From the NCBI GenBank assembly GCA_965247665.1, contig CBDFHH010000004.1:186001-250000 (forward strand): a stretch of DNA of 64,000 nucleotides. The letters are read 5' to 3'. Below, piece by piece: positions 9,980-18,192 of the stretch. Within the stretch, counting starts at the first letter, position 1; every line of letters begins with the position of its first letter. The notes below the pieces were generated by a model. It had not been told where the DNA came from. It did not search any database and worked only from the letters and a program-made list of their open reading frames with translations. Position numbers and translations under genes: made by a program. This stretch comes from CAUZWH01 sp965247665. Lineage in GTDB: Bacteria > Pseudomonadota > Alphaproteobacteria > SHVV01.

Positions 9980-10978
9980 TCACGCCGCGCGTTGGCGCGG
10001 GTCGGCCCAGATCTGCAGCAGGTCGACAATCGCGTTGACGACGATATAGAGCACCCCGAGCGTTAGCGTGACACCGGCGATCGCGGGGTAGTCGTTGTTG
10101 ATTATTCCCTGCGCGGTGTAGCGGCCGATGCCCGGCCATGCGAACACGGATTCGACAATCACCACGTTGGCAAAAATGATTGCCACCTGGATTCCGGTGA
10201 CCGACAGGGTCGGCCCGAGCGAGTTACGTACGGCGTGGCCGAACAGGACGCGGCGTTCGCTCAACCCTTTGGCCCGCGCGGTGCGGATGAAGTTGGCGCG
10301 CAGCGTGCCCACCAGGCTGCCGCGGAAGGTACGGCCGATGCCCACCGCCGGTGCGATCGCCAAGCAGGCCGCCGGTAGCACCAGGTGCCAGAGGGCGTCG
10401 AGCAACGCGTCCAAGCGCCCGGCCAGCAATGCATCCACGGTCATGAAACCGGTCGGCGCCAGCGCCGCTCCGGCGATGCTGGAGCGCCCCCCGCCCGGTA
10501 GCCAGCCGAACTCGCCGTATAAGAACAGGATGCCCAGCATCGCCAGCAGGAACACCGGCATCGCGGAAGCCGCGACCGCGACCGTGCGTACGATCTTGAA
10601 GCCGGGCCAGCGACCGGCGCTGCCCAGGCCGAATACGGCGCCGCCGACAATGGCGAGGATCAGGGCGAAGCCGACCAGCTCGAGGGTCGCCGGAAAGAAT
10701 TCCCCGAGATCGGTGGCGACCGGCCGGCGCGTATGCAGCGACATCTGCAGATCGCCGGCCGCGAGCTTGCGCAGATAGGCGACATACTGCACCGGCAACG
10801 GCTGATCGAGGCCGAGGCGCTTGCGGGCGGCTTCGACGATCTCGGCTTTGGCCGTCACCCCGACCATCAGCCGCGCCGGGTCGCCCGGCACGACCCGCTG
10901 CAGGGCGAGGACCGCAGCGACCAGCACCAAGATCACCGCGACCATGGCGACAAGGCGGCCCAATACCGCGGCGATCAT
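9980..10978 (-). CDS. ABC importer permease, DppB/NikB type
   Basis: A 332-residue inner-membrane permease with six predicted helices and the binding-protein-dependent transport signature (around FRGSLVGTLRANFIRTARAKGLSERRVLFGHAVRN, the EAA loop that docks on the ATPases). The N-terminus RLVAMVAVILVLVAAVL and the VVPGDPARLMVG motif are typical of DppB/OppB/NikB. Start ATG 10978 overlaps the stop of the upstream permease gene by four bases (ATGA), so the two are translationally coupled. It is the last gene of the DUF1989-ABC operon. Ligand unknown; peptides, nickel complexes or guanidino compounds are possible. Confidence 0.9.
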   Translation of the reverse strand: MIAAVLGRLVAMVAVILVLVAAVLALQRVVPGDPARLMVGVTAKAEIVEAARKRLGLDQPLPVQYVAYLRKLAAGDLQMSLHTRRPVATDLGEFFPATLELVGFALILAIVGGAVFGLGSAGRWPGFKIVRTVAVAASAMPVFLLAMLGILFLYGEFGWLPGGGRSSIAGAALAPTGFMTVDALLAGRLDALLDALWHLVLPAACLAIAPAVGIGRTFRGSLVGTLRANFIRTARAKGLSERRVLFGHAVRNSLGPTLSVTGIQVAIIFANVVIVESVFAWPGIGRYTAQGIINNDYPAIAGVTLTLGVLYIVVNAIVDLLQIWADPRQRAA

Positions 10979-11841
10979 CGATCTTCCATCAGGTCGCGCA
11001 GCGCGTCGCCGGCGAAGTTGGCGACGTAGCTCAGAACGAAGACAGCGAGGCCCGGCATCACGGGCACCCACCAGAACTGCAGCAGATAGGCGAGGCCGCG
11101 CGCGCTCATGGCGCCGAGCTCGGGCGCCGGCGAGGGCGAACCGAGGCCGAGGAAAGACAACCCGGCCAGCATCAGCACCAGCAGGCCGACATCGAACGTC
11201 GCTGCGATCACGATCGGCGGTATCATCCCCGGCAGCAAGTGACGCAGCCCCAGGCGCAGCATGCCGACGCGGTTGAGGCGCGCCGCCTCGGCCGCCGGCC
11301 GCGCCAGAAACGCACGCGCCTCGCCGCGGACGATACGGGCGTAGAGCGGCCACCACACGACCACCATCGCGATCACCGTGTTTTCGAGCGATGCGCCCAG
11401 GGCGCCGACCACGGCGATCGCCAAAATCGGCGCGGGCATCGCCAGGAACGCGTCGATTGCTCGCATCAGGATCTGGTCGATGATGCCGCCCGCCATACCG
11501 GCGACCAGGCCGATCACGGTGCCGATGGCGATCCCCGACGCAATGACGACGAAGGCCGCGAGCAGCGTCGACCGGGTGCCGACGAGGACGCGGCTGAGCA
11601 AGTCGCGGCCGACCGAATCGGTGCCGAGCGGATACGCGGCGCTGGGCGGCAGGAACGGATCACCAGCCGGGAACAGCGGGTCGTGCGGCGCCAGGATCGG
11701 CGCCAGAACCGCGACCGCGATCAGCGCAGCCGCCGCGGCCAGCGGCAGGCCTATCGCCGGCTCCGCGATCCGTGCCCAACCGCCGCCTGGAGGCGTCGAC
11801 CGCCGCACCGCGCGCGATTCGTGATCGGCCGCGTCGGTCAT
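10975..11841 (-). CDS. ABC importer permease, DppC/NikC type
   Basis: A 288-residue six-helix permease partner of the DppB-like protein. DPLFPAGDPFLPPSAAYPLGTDSVGRDLLSRVLVG is the usual OppC/DppC N-terminal motif and LSFLGLGSPSPAPELGAM the conserved C-terminal loop. The EAA-like loop (GEARAFLARPAAEAARLNRVGM) is shorter and less canonical than in DppB. Start ATG 11841 overlaps the stop of the upstream ATPase gene by four bases, and its own stop overlaps the next start by four bases. Confidence 0.9.
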   Translation of the reverse strand: MTDAADHESRAVRRSTPPGGGWARIAEPAIGLPLAAAAALIAVAVLAPILAPHDPLFPAGDPFLPPSAAYPLGTDSVGRDLLSRVLVGTRSTLLAAFVVIASGIAIGTVIGLVAGMAGGIIDQILMRAIDAFLAMPAPILAIAVVGALGASLENTVIAMVVVWWPLYARIVRGEARAFLARPAAEAARLNRVGMLRLGLRHLLPGMIPPIVIAATFDVGLLVLMLAGLSFLGLGSPSPAPELGAMSARGLAYLLQFWWVPVMPGLAVFVLSYVANFAGDALRDLMEDR

Positions 11842-13733
11842 TGGCGTTCGCCGCGCGGATGCCAGCAGGCGACCTCCCGGTCCTCGGCAAAGGACACAAG
11901 CGCCGGATCCTCTGTCCGGCAGCGCTCGCTGGCGGCCGGGCAGCGCGGCTGGAACGCGCAGCCCTTGGGGATGTCGAGCGGGCTCGCCGGCTCGCCCTCG
12001 ATCGCCGGCAGCTCGGCGTTGAGGTCGGGCAGCGACTCGAGCAGAATTGCCGTGTAGGGGTGGGCGGGTTCGGCGACGACGGCCTCGGTCGGGCCAATTT
12101 CGACGACCCGCCCGAGATACATGACCGCGATGCGATCGGCGACGAGACGGGCGATCGCCAGATCGTGGGTGACGAAGATCAGCGCAGTGTCGAGGCGGCG
12201 GCGCAGCTCCTGCAGCATGTTGAGCACGGTTGCCGCGAGTGAAACGTCGAGCGCGCTGGTGGGCTCGTCGCACAGCAGCAGCGCCGGCGGCTCGACCGTA
12301 GCCCGCGCCAGCGCCGCGCGCTGCAACTGGCCACCGGAAAGCTGGGCCGGTTTGGCCCGGGCGACCTCGGTTGCGAGTCCCATCCCCTGCAGGGCGCGGG
12401 CGACACGTTCCGCGCGGGCCCGCGGTGAGCGCCGGTCAGCGCCGGTGAGGGCCTCGCCGACCTGCTCGCCGATTCGTAGCCACGGCGTCAGCGACGCGCC
12501 GGCGTCCTGGAACACCATCTGAGTACGCCGCCCGGACGCCAATTCGACGGCCGGCGCGTCCGGAGCCATCAGCCCGGCCACCACCCGCAGCAGGGTCGAT
12601 TTGCCCGATCCGCTTTCGCCGACGATGGCCAGTGCTTCACCCTCGAACAGCTCGAGGCTGACCTCACGCAGGGCGGGCAGCCGCTCGCGGCGCAACCGCA
12701 GGCCGTGCCGTATCTTGAATGTCTTCGACAAATGGTCGATACGCAGCAGCGCCGGCGCGGCGGCCGCACCCGTCGCGGCCGCGTCCATTCCCGGCGCCGC
12801 CGGGTCGAGCGCCCCGCCGGCCTGACCGGCGCGCAGGCAGGCGACTTCGCCGCCACCATCGGGGCGGGGCAGGGTGGGCGGGATTGCGTCCTCGCATTCC
12901 GGCGTGGCCAACTCGCAGCGGGGCGCGAACGGACATCCCGGCGGCGGCGCCCGGGGATCGGGGGGCTCGCCCGGCAGCGAGACGATCGGGCGTCCGCGCG
13001 GCGTGCGCATCGTCATGCGCGCGCGCAGCAACCCGGCGGTATAGGGATGGGCGGGTGCTCTCAACAGGTCGGCGGTGGTGCCGCTCTCGGCCAAGCGCCC
13101 GCCATAGACCACGGCGATGCGATCGGCGATCTGAGCGGCGACTCCGAGATCGTGGGTGATGAACAGGAACGAGGTACCGAATTCGTCACGCAACCGGGCG
13201 ATTAGCCGCAAGATCTGTGCCTGTACGGTGACGTCCAACGCCGTGGTCGGCTCGTCCGCGACGATCAGCGAAGGACTGCCGGCGAGCGCCATCGCGATCA
13301 TCACGCGCTGACGCAGGCCGCCTGACAGCTCGTGGGGGTAGGCGCGCAATCGTCGCGGCGGATCGGGAAAGCCGACCGCCTCCAGAAGGCGTAGAGATTC
13401 AACCGCGCTTCCGGCGGCCTCGGCGATCTGCTCGCCGATACGCATGCTCGGATTGAGCGAGGTCATCGGATCCTGGAACACGGCGCCAAGCTCGCGGCGG
13501 CGCACGGCGCGCAATTCCTCCGCGGCGGCCCGGACCATATCAACGCCGGCGACGGTCGCCCGGCCGGCAACGTCCGGCGCGGGGCTCTGCGGCAACAGAC
13601 CCAAGAGCGACAATCCGAGTACGCTCTTGCCGGAGCCCGACTCGCCGACCACGCCGACAATCTCGCCGGCCTCGATGTCGAGCGAAATCCCGCGCAGCGC
13701 GTGGATCGCCGCGCCGTCGCGCCGGAACGTCAC
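11838..13733 (-). CDS. Fused double ABC ATPase (DppD-DppF type)
   Basis: 631 residues containing two complete oligopeptide/dipeptide-type ATPases. Half 1 has Walker A GESGSGKS, signature LSGGLRQRV, Walker B LIVADEPT and the C-terminal OppD extension with CPFAPRC; half 2 has Walker A GESGSGKST, LSGGQLQRA, LLLCDEPTSALD and ends in CAFQPRC. Most homologous systems encode DppD and DppF separately; fused versions are known in proteobacterial importers. The first ATG/GTG/TTG in frame is a GTG at 13733, but upstream codons read ASVADLS, which looks like true protein, so the real start is uncertain (perhaps a rare codon just after the binding-protein stop, or a damaged start). Confidence 0.85.
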   Translation of the reverse strand: MTFRRDGAAIHALRGISLDIEAGEIVGVVGESGSGKSVLGLSLLGLLPQSPAPDVAGRATVAGVDMVRAAAEELRAVRRRELGAVFQDPMTSLNPSMRIGEQIAEAAGSAVESLRLLEAVGFPDPPRRLRAYPHELSGGLRQRVMIAMALAGSPSLIVADEPTTALDVTVQAQILRLIARLRDEFGTSFLFITHDLGVAAQIADRIAVVYGGRLAESGTTADLLRAPAHPYTAGLLRARMTMRTPRGRPIVSLPGEPPDPRAPPPGCPFAPRCELATPECEDAIPPTLPRPDGGGEVACLRAGQAGGALDPAAPGMDAAATGAAAAPALLRIDHLSKTFKIRHGLRLRRERLPALREVSLELFEGEALAIVGESGSGKSTLLRVVAGLMAPDAPAVELASGRRTQMVFQDAGASLTPWLRIGEQVGEALTGADRRSPRARAERVARALQGMGLATEVARAKPAQLSGGQLQRAALARATVEPPALLLCDEPTSALDVSLAATVLNMLQELRRRLDTALIFVTHDLAIARLVADRIAVMYLGRVVEIGPTEAVVAEPAHPYTAILLESLPDLNAELPAIEGEPASPLDIPKGCAFQPRCPAASERCRTEDPALVSFAEDREVACWHPRGERQ

Positions 13734-13801
13734 CGACAGATCGGCGACGCTGGCACGCGGAGTCGTTGCGGGCGTTGCGGCGGTGGGCGACGACGTAGGG
13801 A

Positions 13802-15334
13802 TTACTCGTGCAGCAGCCGCAAAACCACCGAGGCCGGCACCGCCGGCTCGTTGACGATCCCCTCGATCCCCTTGCGGAACACCACGCTGTCACGCATGTC
13901 GGCGACGTTCACCATGCAGCCGGCGCGGACGATGACGTCGGCCGCCTTCTCGTATTGCTTGACCATGATTTTGGGATCGGTCGCCTGAAGCCCGGCGTCC
14001 ATCGCCTCGTCGGCCTCCGGATGGTCGCAGTTCATCAGGTTGGCCGGGCCACCGGTATAGTAATTGATGCGGATATAGGCATCGGGGTGCGGCGCATCGG
14101 GCGGCGCGTTGAACACCACGATGTCGGGCCGGATCGATTCGTTGGTGGGCATTTCGAAGATCAGGGCGTAGGTGACGTCGCGCAGCTCAGGCTGGAGCCC
14201 CGCGCGCGACAGCTCAACCTGCAGCAGTTCGGCGAAGCGGCGCAGGTCGGGACCGGTCGCGGTGGGTACGTTGATCATGACCTTCTTCAACGACGCCTTG
14301 GCCGCCGCCGCCTTCAGGCGGTCCGGCTGGTAGGACGGGTAGTACAACGCCTTGCCAGCCGCGAAGCTGCCCCAGTTGTAGAATTGGTTCGATACCGTTG
14401 CGGCCGGACCGTAAACCGCCTTGATCAAGCGATGGCGGTCGATACCGTGGCGCAGCGCATCGCGCAGGTCGGAGTCGGCGAACGCGCCGTTCTTGGTGTT
14501 CACGACCAGGTAGAGCTTGTTGACGGTCGGGAAGTCGAACACCTGGAAATCGGCGTTGTCGCGGAAGCGATTGATGATCGGCAACGGCAACCCGCCGGCG
14601 ACGATGAAGTCGAGATCGCCGCGCTCGAGCCGCAACGCTTTGGTCGAAGCCTCGGGGATCAGCTTGATCTCGACCGTCTTGAAATGCGGTTCGCCGGCCC
14701 AATAGTCCGCAAACGCGGTCAGCGTATATTGCTGCCCGACCCTCCAGTCGCTGATCCGATAGGCGCCGGTTCCGGCGTCCCGGGTGCTGAGGAAGTTCTG
14801 CGCATTGTCGCCCTTGTTGGCGTCGAGGATCGCGCCGCTCATGATCTTGGGCCCGTAGGGCGAAGCCATAAAGTGGTGGAACGCGTTAACCGGCGCCTTG
14901 AGCGTAACGACCAGCGTCAGCGGATCCGGCGCCTCGGTCTTGGTGATGTCGAACAGCATGTAGGAGGGCAGGCCCTCGACCGCGAGGCGGCGCTCGAAGC
15001 TCTTGATCACGTCGCTGGCGGTGAGCGTATTGCCGTCGTGGAACTTGACGCCGGAACGCAGCTTGAAGGTGTAGCGCAGGCCATCGTCGGAGACCGACCA
15101 GCTCTCGGCCAGCGCGCCTTCGATTTCGCTGGTGTCCGGCTGGTAGCGCAGCAGGCCCTCATAGACGTTGTTGGTCACCAACAGCCCTTCGGCGGCGTAG
15201 AACAGGTCGGGGTCGGGCACCCCCATGTCCTCGACAAAGGCGGTCCGCAGCGTCTGGGCCTGAGCGACGATGGCGAATGCAGTGGCCGCGAGCACGAGCA
15301 CGCAGGTGGTCGGGATTCGACGGATGGCGAACAT
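13802..15334 (-). CDS. Extracellular solute-binding protein, family 5 (peptide/nickel type)
   Basis: A 510-residue periplasmic binding protein. A Sec signal peptide covers about residues 1-27 (RRIPTTCVLVLAATAFAIVAQA, cleavage after AQA). The mature part has the SBP family-5 pattern: YEGLLRYQ, LAESWSVSDDGLRYTFKLRSGVKFHDG, and RDALRHGIDRHRLI. It delivers ligand to the DppBC-like permeases encoded downstream. Start ATG 15334 has a GGGAGAGAG Shine-Dalgarno just ahead. The open frame extends upstream to 15490 but that part is unlike the family. The gene follows the two DUF1989 genes, with 80 bases between. Confidence 0.9.
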   Translation of the reverse strand: MFAIRRIPTTCVLVLAATAFAIVAQAQTLRTAFVEDMGVPDPDLFYAAEGLLVTNNVYEGLLRYQPDTSEIEGALAESWSVSDDGLRYTFKLRSGVKFHDGNTLTASDVIKSFERRLAVEGLPSYMLFDITKTEAPDPLTLVVTLKAPVNAFHHFMASPYGPKIMSGAILDANKGDNAQNFLSTRDAGTGAYRISDWRVGQQYTLTAFADYWAGEPHFKTVEIKLIPEASTKALRLERGDLDFIVAGGLPLPIINRFRDNADFQVFDFPTVNKLYLVVNTKNGAFADSDLRDALRHGIDRHRLIKAVYGPAATVSNQFYNWGSFAAGKALYYPSYQPDRLKAAAAKASLKKVMINVPTATGPDLRRFAELLQVELSRAGLQPELRDVTYALIFEMPTNESIRPDIVVFNAPPDAPHPDAYIRINYYTGGPANLMNCDHPEADEAMDAGLQATDPKIMVKQYEKAADVIVRAGCMVNVADMRDSVVFRKGIEGIVNEPAVPASVVLRLLHE

Positions 15335-15414
15335 CTCTCTCTCCCTTTGAGCGGGTTGGCTCGTTGTTGGGTTTTGGTCGATTCTAGAAGGCCGGCGGTG
15401 GCCCGGCAACCCAG

Positions 15415-16026
15415 CTACTCGAACAGCTCGATCTTGAGCGGCGTCGAAGTCGACCCGGTAATTCCCTCGAAGCCCTGGTCGACCGAGCAAGCGGCGAGCA
15501 CAATGAAGATGTCGAGCTCGGCCCGGAACGTCACGGAATCGCCCGCCTTGGTCGGCACCGGCCGGGGCAGGATCAGCCCCTCGCTCGATGCCGGAGTGTT
15601 CTGGAACAGGTTCACCGGGTCAGGCACCGCGTTGTGCGAGATGCCGATCTCGGCCGCGGCCTTGAGATAGTTGTCGTGGCAGTTCGGATGGTAGCCGTCG
15701 ACGCCGAGGCGTTCGAACACCGCTAGGTCGCACGGCGAGAAGAACATGTCGTGGATGCCCGGTGAGTCGTCCTGCCAGTAAGTCAGGATCGGTCGCGCCC
15801 GGGTCGAATAGAACGGCTCGCCGAGCTTGGGGAACAACGACCAGTTGATGGCGCGCGTGTTCGACGGCGACAGCATCTCGAAATGGTCGTCGCAGGCGAT
15901 GGCGAACATGTCGCCGATCTGCGAGCCTTCGACGTCGGTGATGCGCACGCGCGCGCCCGCATCCACCGCGACCGCACCGCCTCTGTAGCCCTCGACCACA
16001 AGGGTGGTTTTTGGAGCTTCGGTCAT
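15415..16026 (-). CDS. DUF1989 / urea carboxylase-associated family protein (first paralogue)
   Basis: A 203-residue DUF1989 protein. Family members include the urea carboxylase-associated proteins later identified as carboxyguanidine deiminase subunits (CgdA/CgdB) of guanidine breakdown. Conserved candidate metal and catalytic residues are present: SPCD after HDMFF, YHPNCHDN, and DQGFEG near the C-terminus. It is about half identical by eye to the gene at 16042 and lies 15 bases downstream of it, followed by a peptide/nickel-type ABC importer. No guanidine (urea) carboxylase or allophanate hydrolase gene is in the window, so the guanidine assignment stays tentative. Confidence 0.85.
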   Translation of the reverse strand: MTEAPKTTLVVEGYRGGAVAVDAGARVRITDVEGSQIGDMFAIACDDHFEMLSPSNTRAINWSLFPKLGEPFYSTRARPILTYWQDDSPGIHDMFFSPCDLAVFERLGVDGYHPNCHDNYLKAAAEIGISHNAVPDPVNLFQNTPASSEGLILPRPVPTKAGDSVTFRAELDIFIVLAACSVDQGFEGITGSTSTPLKIELFE

Positions 16027-16041
16027 GGCGCTTCGTCCTCG

Positions 16042-16659
16042 CTAGCCGAACACCTCGATCTTGAGCGGCGTCGATGTGGTTCCGGCGATGCCCTCGAAGC
16101 CCTGATCCACCGAGCAGGAGGTGAGAATGAGAAAGATATCGAGCTCGGCACGGAAGGTAACCGAATCCCCGGCTTGGGTCGGCGTGTCGCGCATCAGAAT
16201 GGCGTTGGTGCCGTCGGGCGCGGCCGGCGTGTTCTGGAACAGGTTGACCGGATCGGGCACGAAGGTGTGGCCGATGCCGATTTCGGCCGCGGCCTTGAGG
16301 TAGTTGTCGTTGCAGTTCGGGTGGTAGCCCTCGACACCGAGATCGGTGAACAGCTGTAGGTCGCAGGGCGAGAAAAACATGTCGTGGGCGCCCGGGGAAT
16401 GGTCTTCGAGGTAGGTGAGAATCGGCCGTCGCCTCGTGCTGTAGAAGGCTTCGCCGAGCTCAGGAAACAGCTTCCATATCACCGCCCGGGTCTTGGAGGG
16501 GCACAGGAATTCGTGGTGATCGTCGCGAGCGATCGCAAACATGTCGCCGATCTGCATGCCTTCGACGTCGGTGATGCGGATATGTTCACCGGCCTCGGCG
16601 AACACCGCGTCGCCGCTATAACCCGCGACAATGACGGTGGTTCTGGGTGGTTCCGCCAT
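16042..16659 (-). CDS. DUF1989 / urea carboxylase-associated family protein (second paralogue)
   Basis: A 205-residue DUF1989 protein and paralogue of its downstream neighbour, sharing HDMFFSPCD, GYHPNCNDNYLKAAAEIGI, DPVNLFQNTPA and the TPLKIE ending. A pair of paralogues side by side is the normal arrangement for heteromeric carboxyguanidine-deiminase-type proteins. ATG 16659 has a strong GAGGAGG Shine-Dalgarno. It is the first gene of the inferred six-gene operon with the ABC importer; an inverted repeat lies in its leader (16680-16716). Confidence 0.85.
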   Translation of the reverse strand: MAEPPRTTVIVAGYSGDAVFAEAGEHIRITDVEGMQIGDMFAIARDDHHEFLCPSKTRAVIWKLFPELGEAFYSTRRRPILTYLEDHSPGAHDMFFSPCDLQLFTDLGVEGYHPNCNDNYLKAAAEIGIGHTFVPDPVNLFQNTPAAPDGTNAILMRDTPTQAGDSVTFRAELDIFLILTSCSVDQGFEGIAGTTSTPLKIEVFG

Positions 16660-16679
16660 GGCTGTCCTCCTCGTCATGT

Positions 16680-16716
16680 ACCGGCATCTACCGGCGGTAG
16701 CTCGTGCGGTGCCGGT
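16680..16716 (-). promoter_or_regulatory. Nested inverted repeat in the leader of the DUF1989-ABC operon
   Basis: A 7-base inverted repeat (ACCGGCA at 16680-16686, TGCCGGT at 16710-16716) encloses a tighter hairpin CTACCG-G-CGGTAG (16688-16700). It starts 21 bases upstream of the first ATG of the operon, between any promoter and the Shine-Dalgarno. It could be a repressor site or an RNA leader hairpin. It does not resemble a guanidine riboswitch that I know. Confidence 0.4.
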
Positions 16717-16924
16717 CAATCAATCCACGGTCTTGTTGCGATGACCGGAATCCTCGCCACGATAACGGAACCTGATCCGGGCATCGACGACATTGCGATC
16801 TCCGACGACCGGTCTCCGCGCTCCGATCCCCCGCGTCGCCGCGGCTATCCGCCGCCCTCGGCGAACACGGGCGCAGCGGCTGCGGCTGCCCGGCGCGCAG
16901 TAAGCCGGGCGCCGCCTGGGCGTC

Positions 16925-17494
16925 CTACGCCGGGTGCGCCGCCGCCCCGCTCACCGCGGGCCTTAGCGGATAGCTGTTTTCGATCGTGTAAATCGCGCCG
17001 TTGTGGCTGAGAAAGCTGGAGAAGAGGGCAAACGAGTCGACCGCGAAGCCGTCGCTGACAAACCCTTCATGGGCGGCCAGGTAATCGACCAGGCGACCGT
17101 CGTTTACCCCCTTGAGTCGGGCGATGGTGACGTGCGGCTTATATTTGCGATGTTCCGGTTCGAGCCCGATCGCGCAAAGTCGGGCCTCAATCCGTTCCTG
17201 CAGTTCGAACAGGCCCGGTTCCGCGCGCACGCCGACCCACAGCGTGTGCAACTTGCGACCCTTGCCGAAACAGCCGAGACCTGCCAACGACAATGTGAAG
17301 CCGTCGCCGTCAATGTCGTCGAGTATCGCTGCCACGTCCTTGAATAGCGCGCCGTCGACCTCGCCGATGAAGCGCAGGGTCAAATGAAACTGCGCGACCG
17401 AAAGCCAGCGTGCACCGGGCACCCCGGCGCACAACCGCTCGAGACCACGCTTGACGTCGTCGGGTAGGTCGAGAGCGACGAACAGTCTCGGCAT
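16925..17494 (-). CDS. thpR: RNA 2',3'-cyclic phosphodiesterase (2H family)
   Basis: A 189-residue 2H phosphoesterase. The two HxT motifs are intact: HLTLRFIGEV in the N-terminal half and HVTIARLKG in the second half. The N-terminus MPRLFVALDLPDDV is typical for ThpR/LigT. It hydrolyses RNA 2',3'-cyclic phosphates to 2'-phosphomonoesters in the cytosol. It lies 11 bases downstream of the esterase gene and is probably co-transcribed with it. Confidence 0.92.
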   Translation of the reverse strand: MPRLFVALDLPDDVKRGLERLCAGVPGARWLSVAQFHLTLRFIGEVDGALFKDVAAILDDIDGDGFTLSLAGLGCFGKGRKLHTLWVGVRAEPGLFELQERIEARLCAIGLEPEHRKYKPHVTIARLKGVNDGRLVDYLAAHEGFVSDGFAVDSFALFSSFLSHNGAIYTIENSYPLRPAVSGAAAHPA

Positions 17495-17505
17495 CGAGCG
17501 CCCCG

Positions 17506-18192
17506 CTATTGCGCGTGGATCACTTCCGCCAGCACCGGGGCAAAGCGGTCGACGATCATGTCGACGCCGCGGCGATTGGGGTGGATACCGTCGCCCTGAT
17601 TGTATTCGGGTTTGGCGGCCACGCCGTCGAGGAAGAACGGATACAAGGTCACGCCGTGCGCTTTGGCGAGATCGGGGAAGATGGCGTTGAACTCGCGTGC
17701 ATAGGTATCACCCATGTTCGGTGGTGCATACATTCCAGCGAGCAGGACCTTGACGCCGACGGCGCGGATACGGCCGATGATGGCGTCGAGATTAGCCCGG
17801 GTGACTGCGGGTTCGACGCCGCGCAACGCGTCGTTGCCGCCCAGCTGGACGATCATTACCGCGGGTTTGCTCTCGAGCGACCAATCGAGCCGGGCCAGCC
17901 CACCGGCAGTGGTGTCGCCCGAGACCCCCGCGTTGATGATACGCGCCGCGATGCTGCGCGCCCTCAATGCCCCTTCGAGGCGCACCGGGAAAACGTCCTG
18001 CGGGTCGAGTCCGTAGCCCGCCGTGAGGCTGTCGCCGAATGCGACGACGGTGATCTCCTCGCCGGCGCGGCTTGACGCCGCTGCGACGGCGATCAGCAGC
18101 AACGTGGCGCAGGCCGCTATCTGACGTTTAAAAAGCCGTCTCAGGAACCTATATCGGGAACAGGGCGGCCTGTAAGGTCGTGGCGAGGACAT
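17506..18192 (-). CDS. tesA: Periplasmic GDSL esterase / lysophospholipase (TesA-like)
   Basis: An SGNH hydrolase of the TesA/arylesterase family. Block I is FGDSLTAGYGL with the nucleophile Ser, the oxyanion Gly is in INAGVSGDTT, the Asn in QLGGNDALRG, and the DGIHPN block carries the Asp-His pair. A hydrophobic segment (CATLLLIAVAAASSRAG) is a probable signal peptide, so it would act in the periplasm on thioesters or lysophospholipids. Start is unclear: the only canonical codon upstream of the signal is ATG 18192, which places it on top of the start of the divergent ABC gene. A head-to-head tesA / ybbA arrangement is common in proteobacteria. Confidence 0.85.
   Translation of the reverse strand: MSSPRPYRPPCSRYRFLRRLFKRQIAACATLLLIAVAAASSRAGEEITVVAFGDSLTAGYGLDPQDVFPVRLEGALRARSIAARIINAGVSGDTTAGGLARLDWSLESKPAVMIVQLGGNDALRGVEPAVTRANLDAIIGRIRAVGVKVLLAGMYAPPNMGDTYAREFNAIFPDLAKAHGVTLYPFFLDGVAAKPEYNQGDGIHPNRRGVDMIVDRFAPVLAEVIHAQ

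Noticed and set aside
13808..15670. Plus-strand open frame of 620 codons opposite the solute-binding protein
   Set aside because: Shadow of the GC-rich coding strand: no family features, high Arg/Gly/Val composition, and fully covered by the well-supported minus-strand gene.
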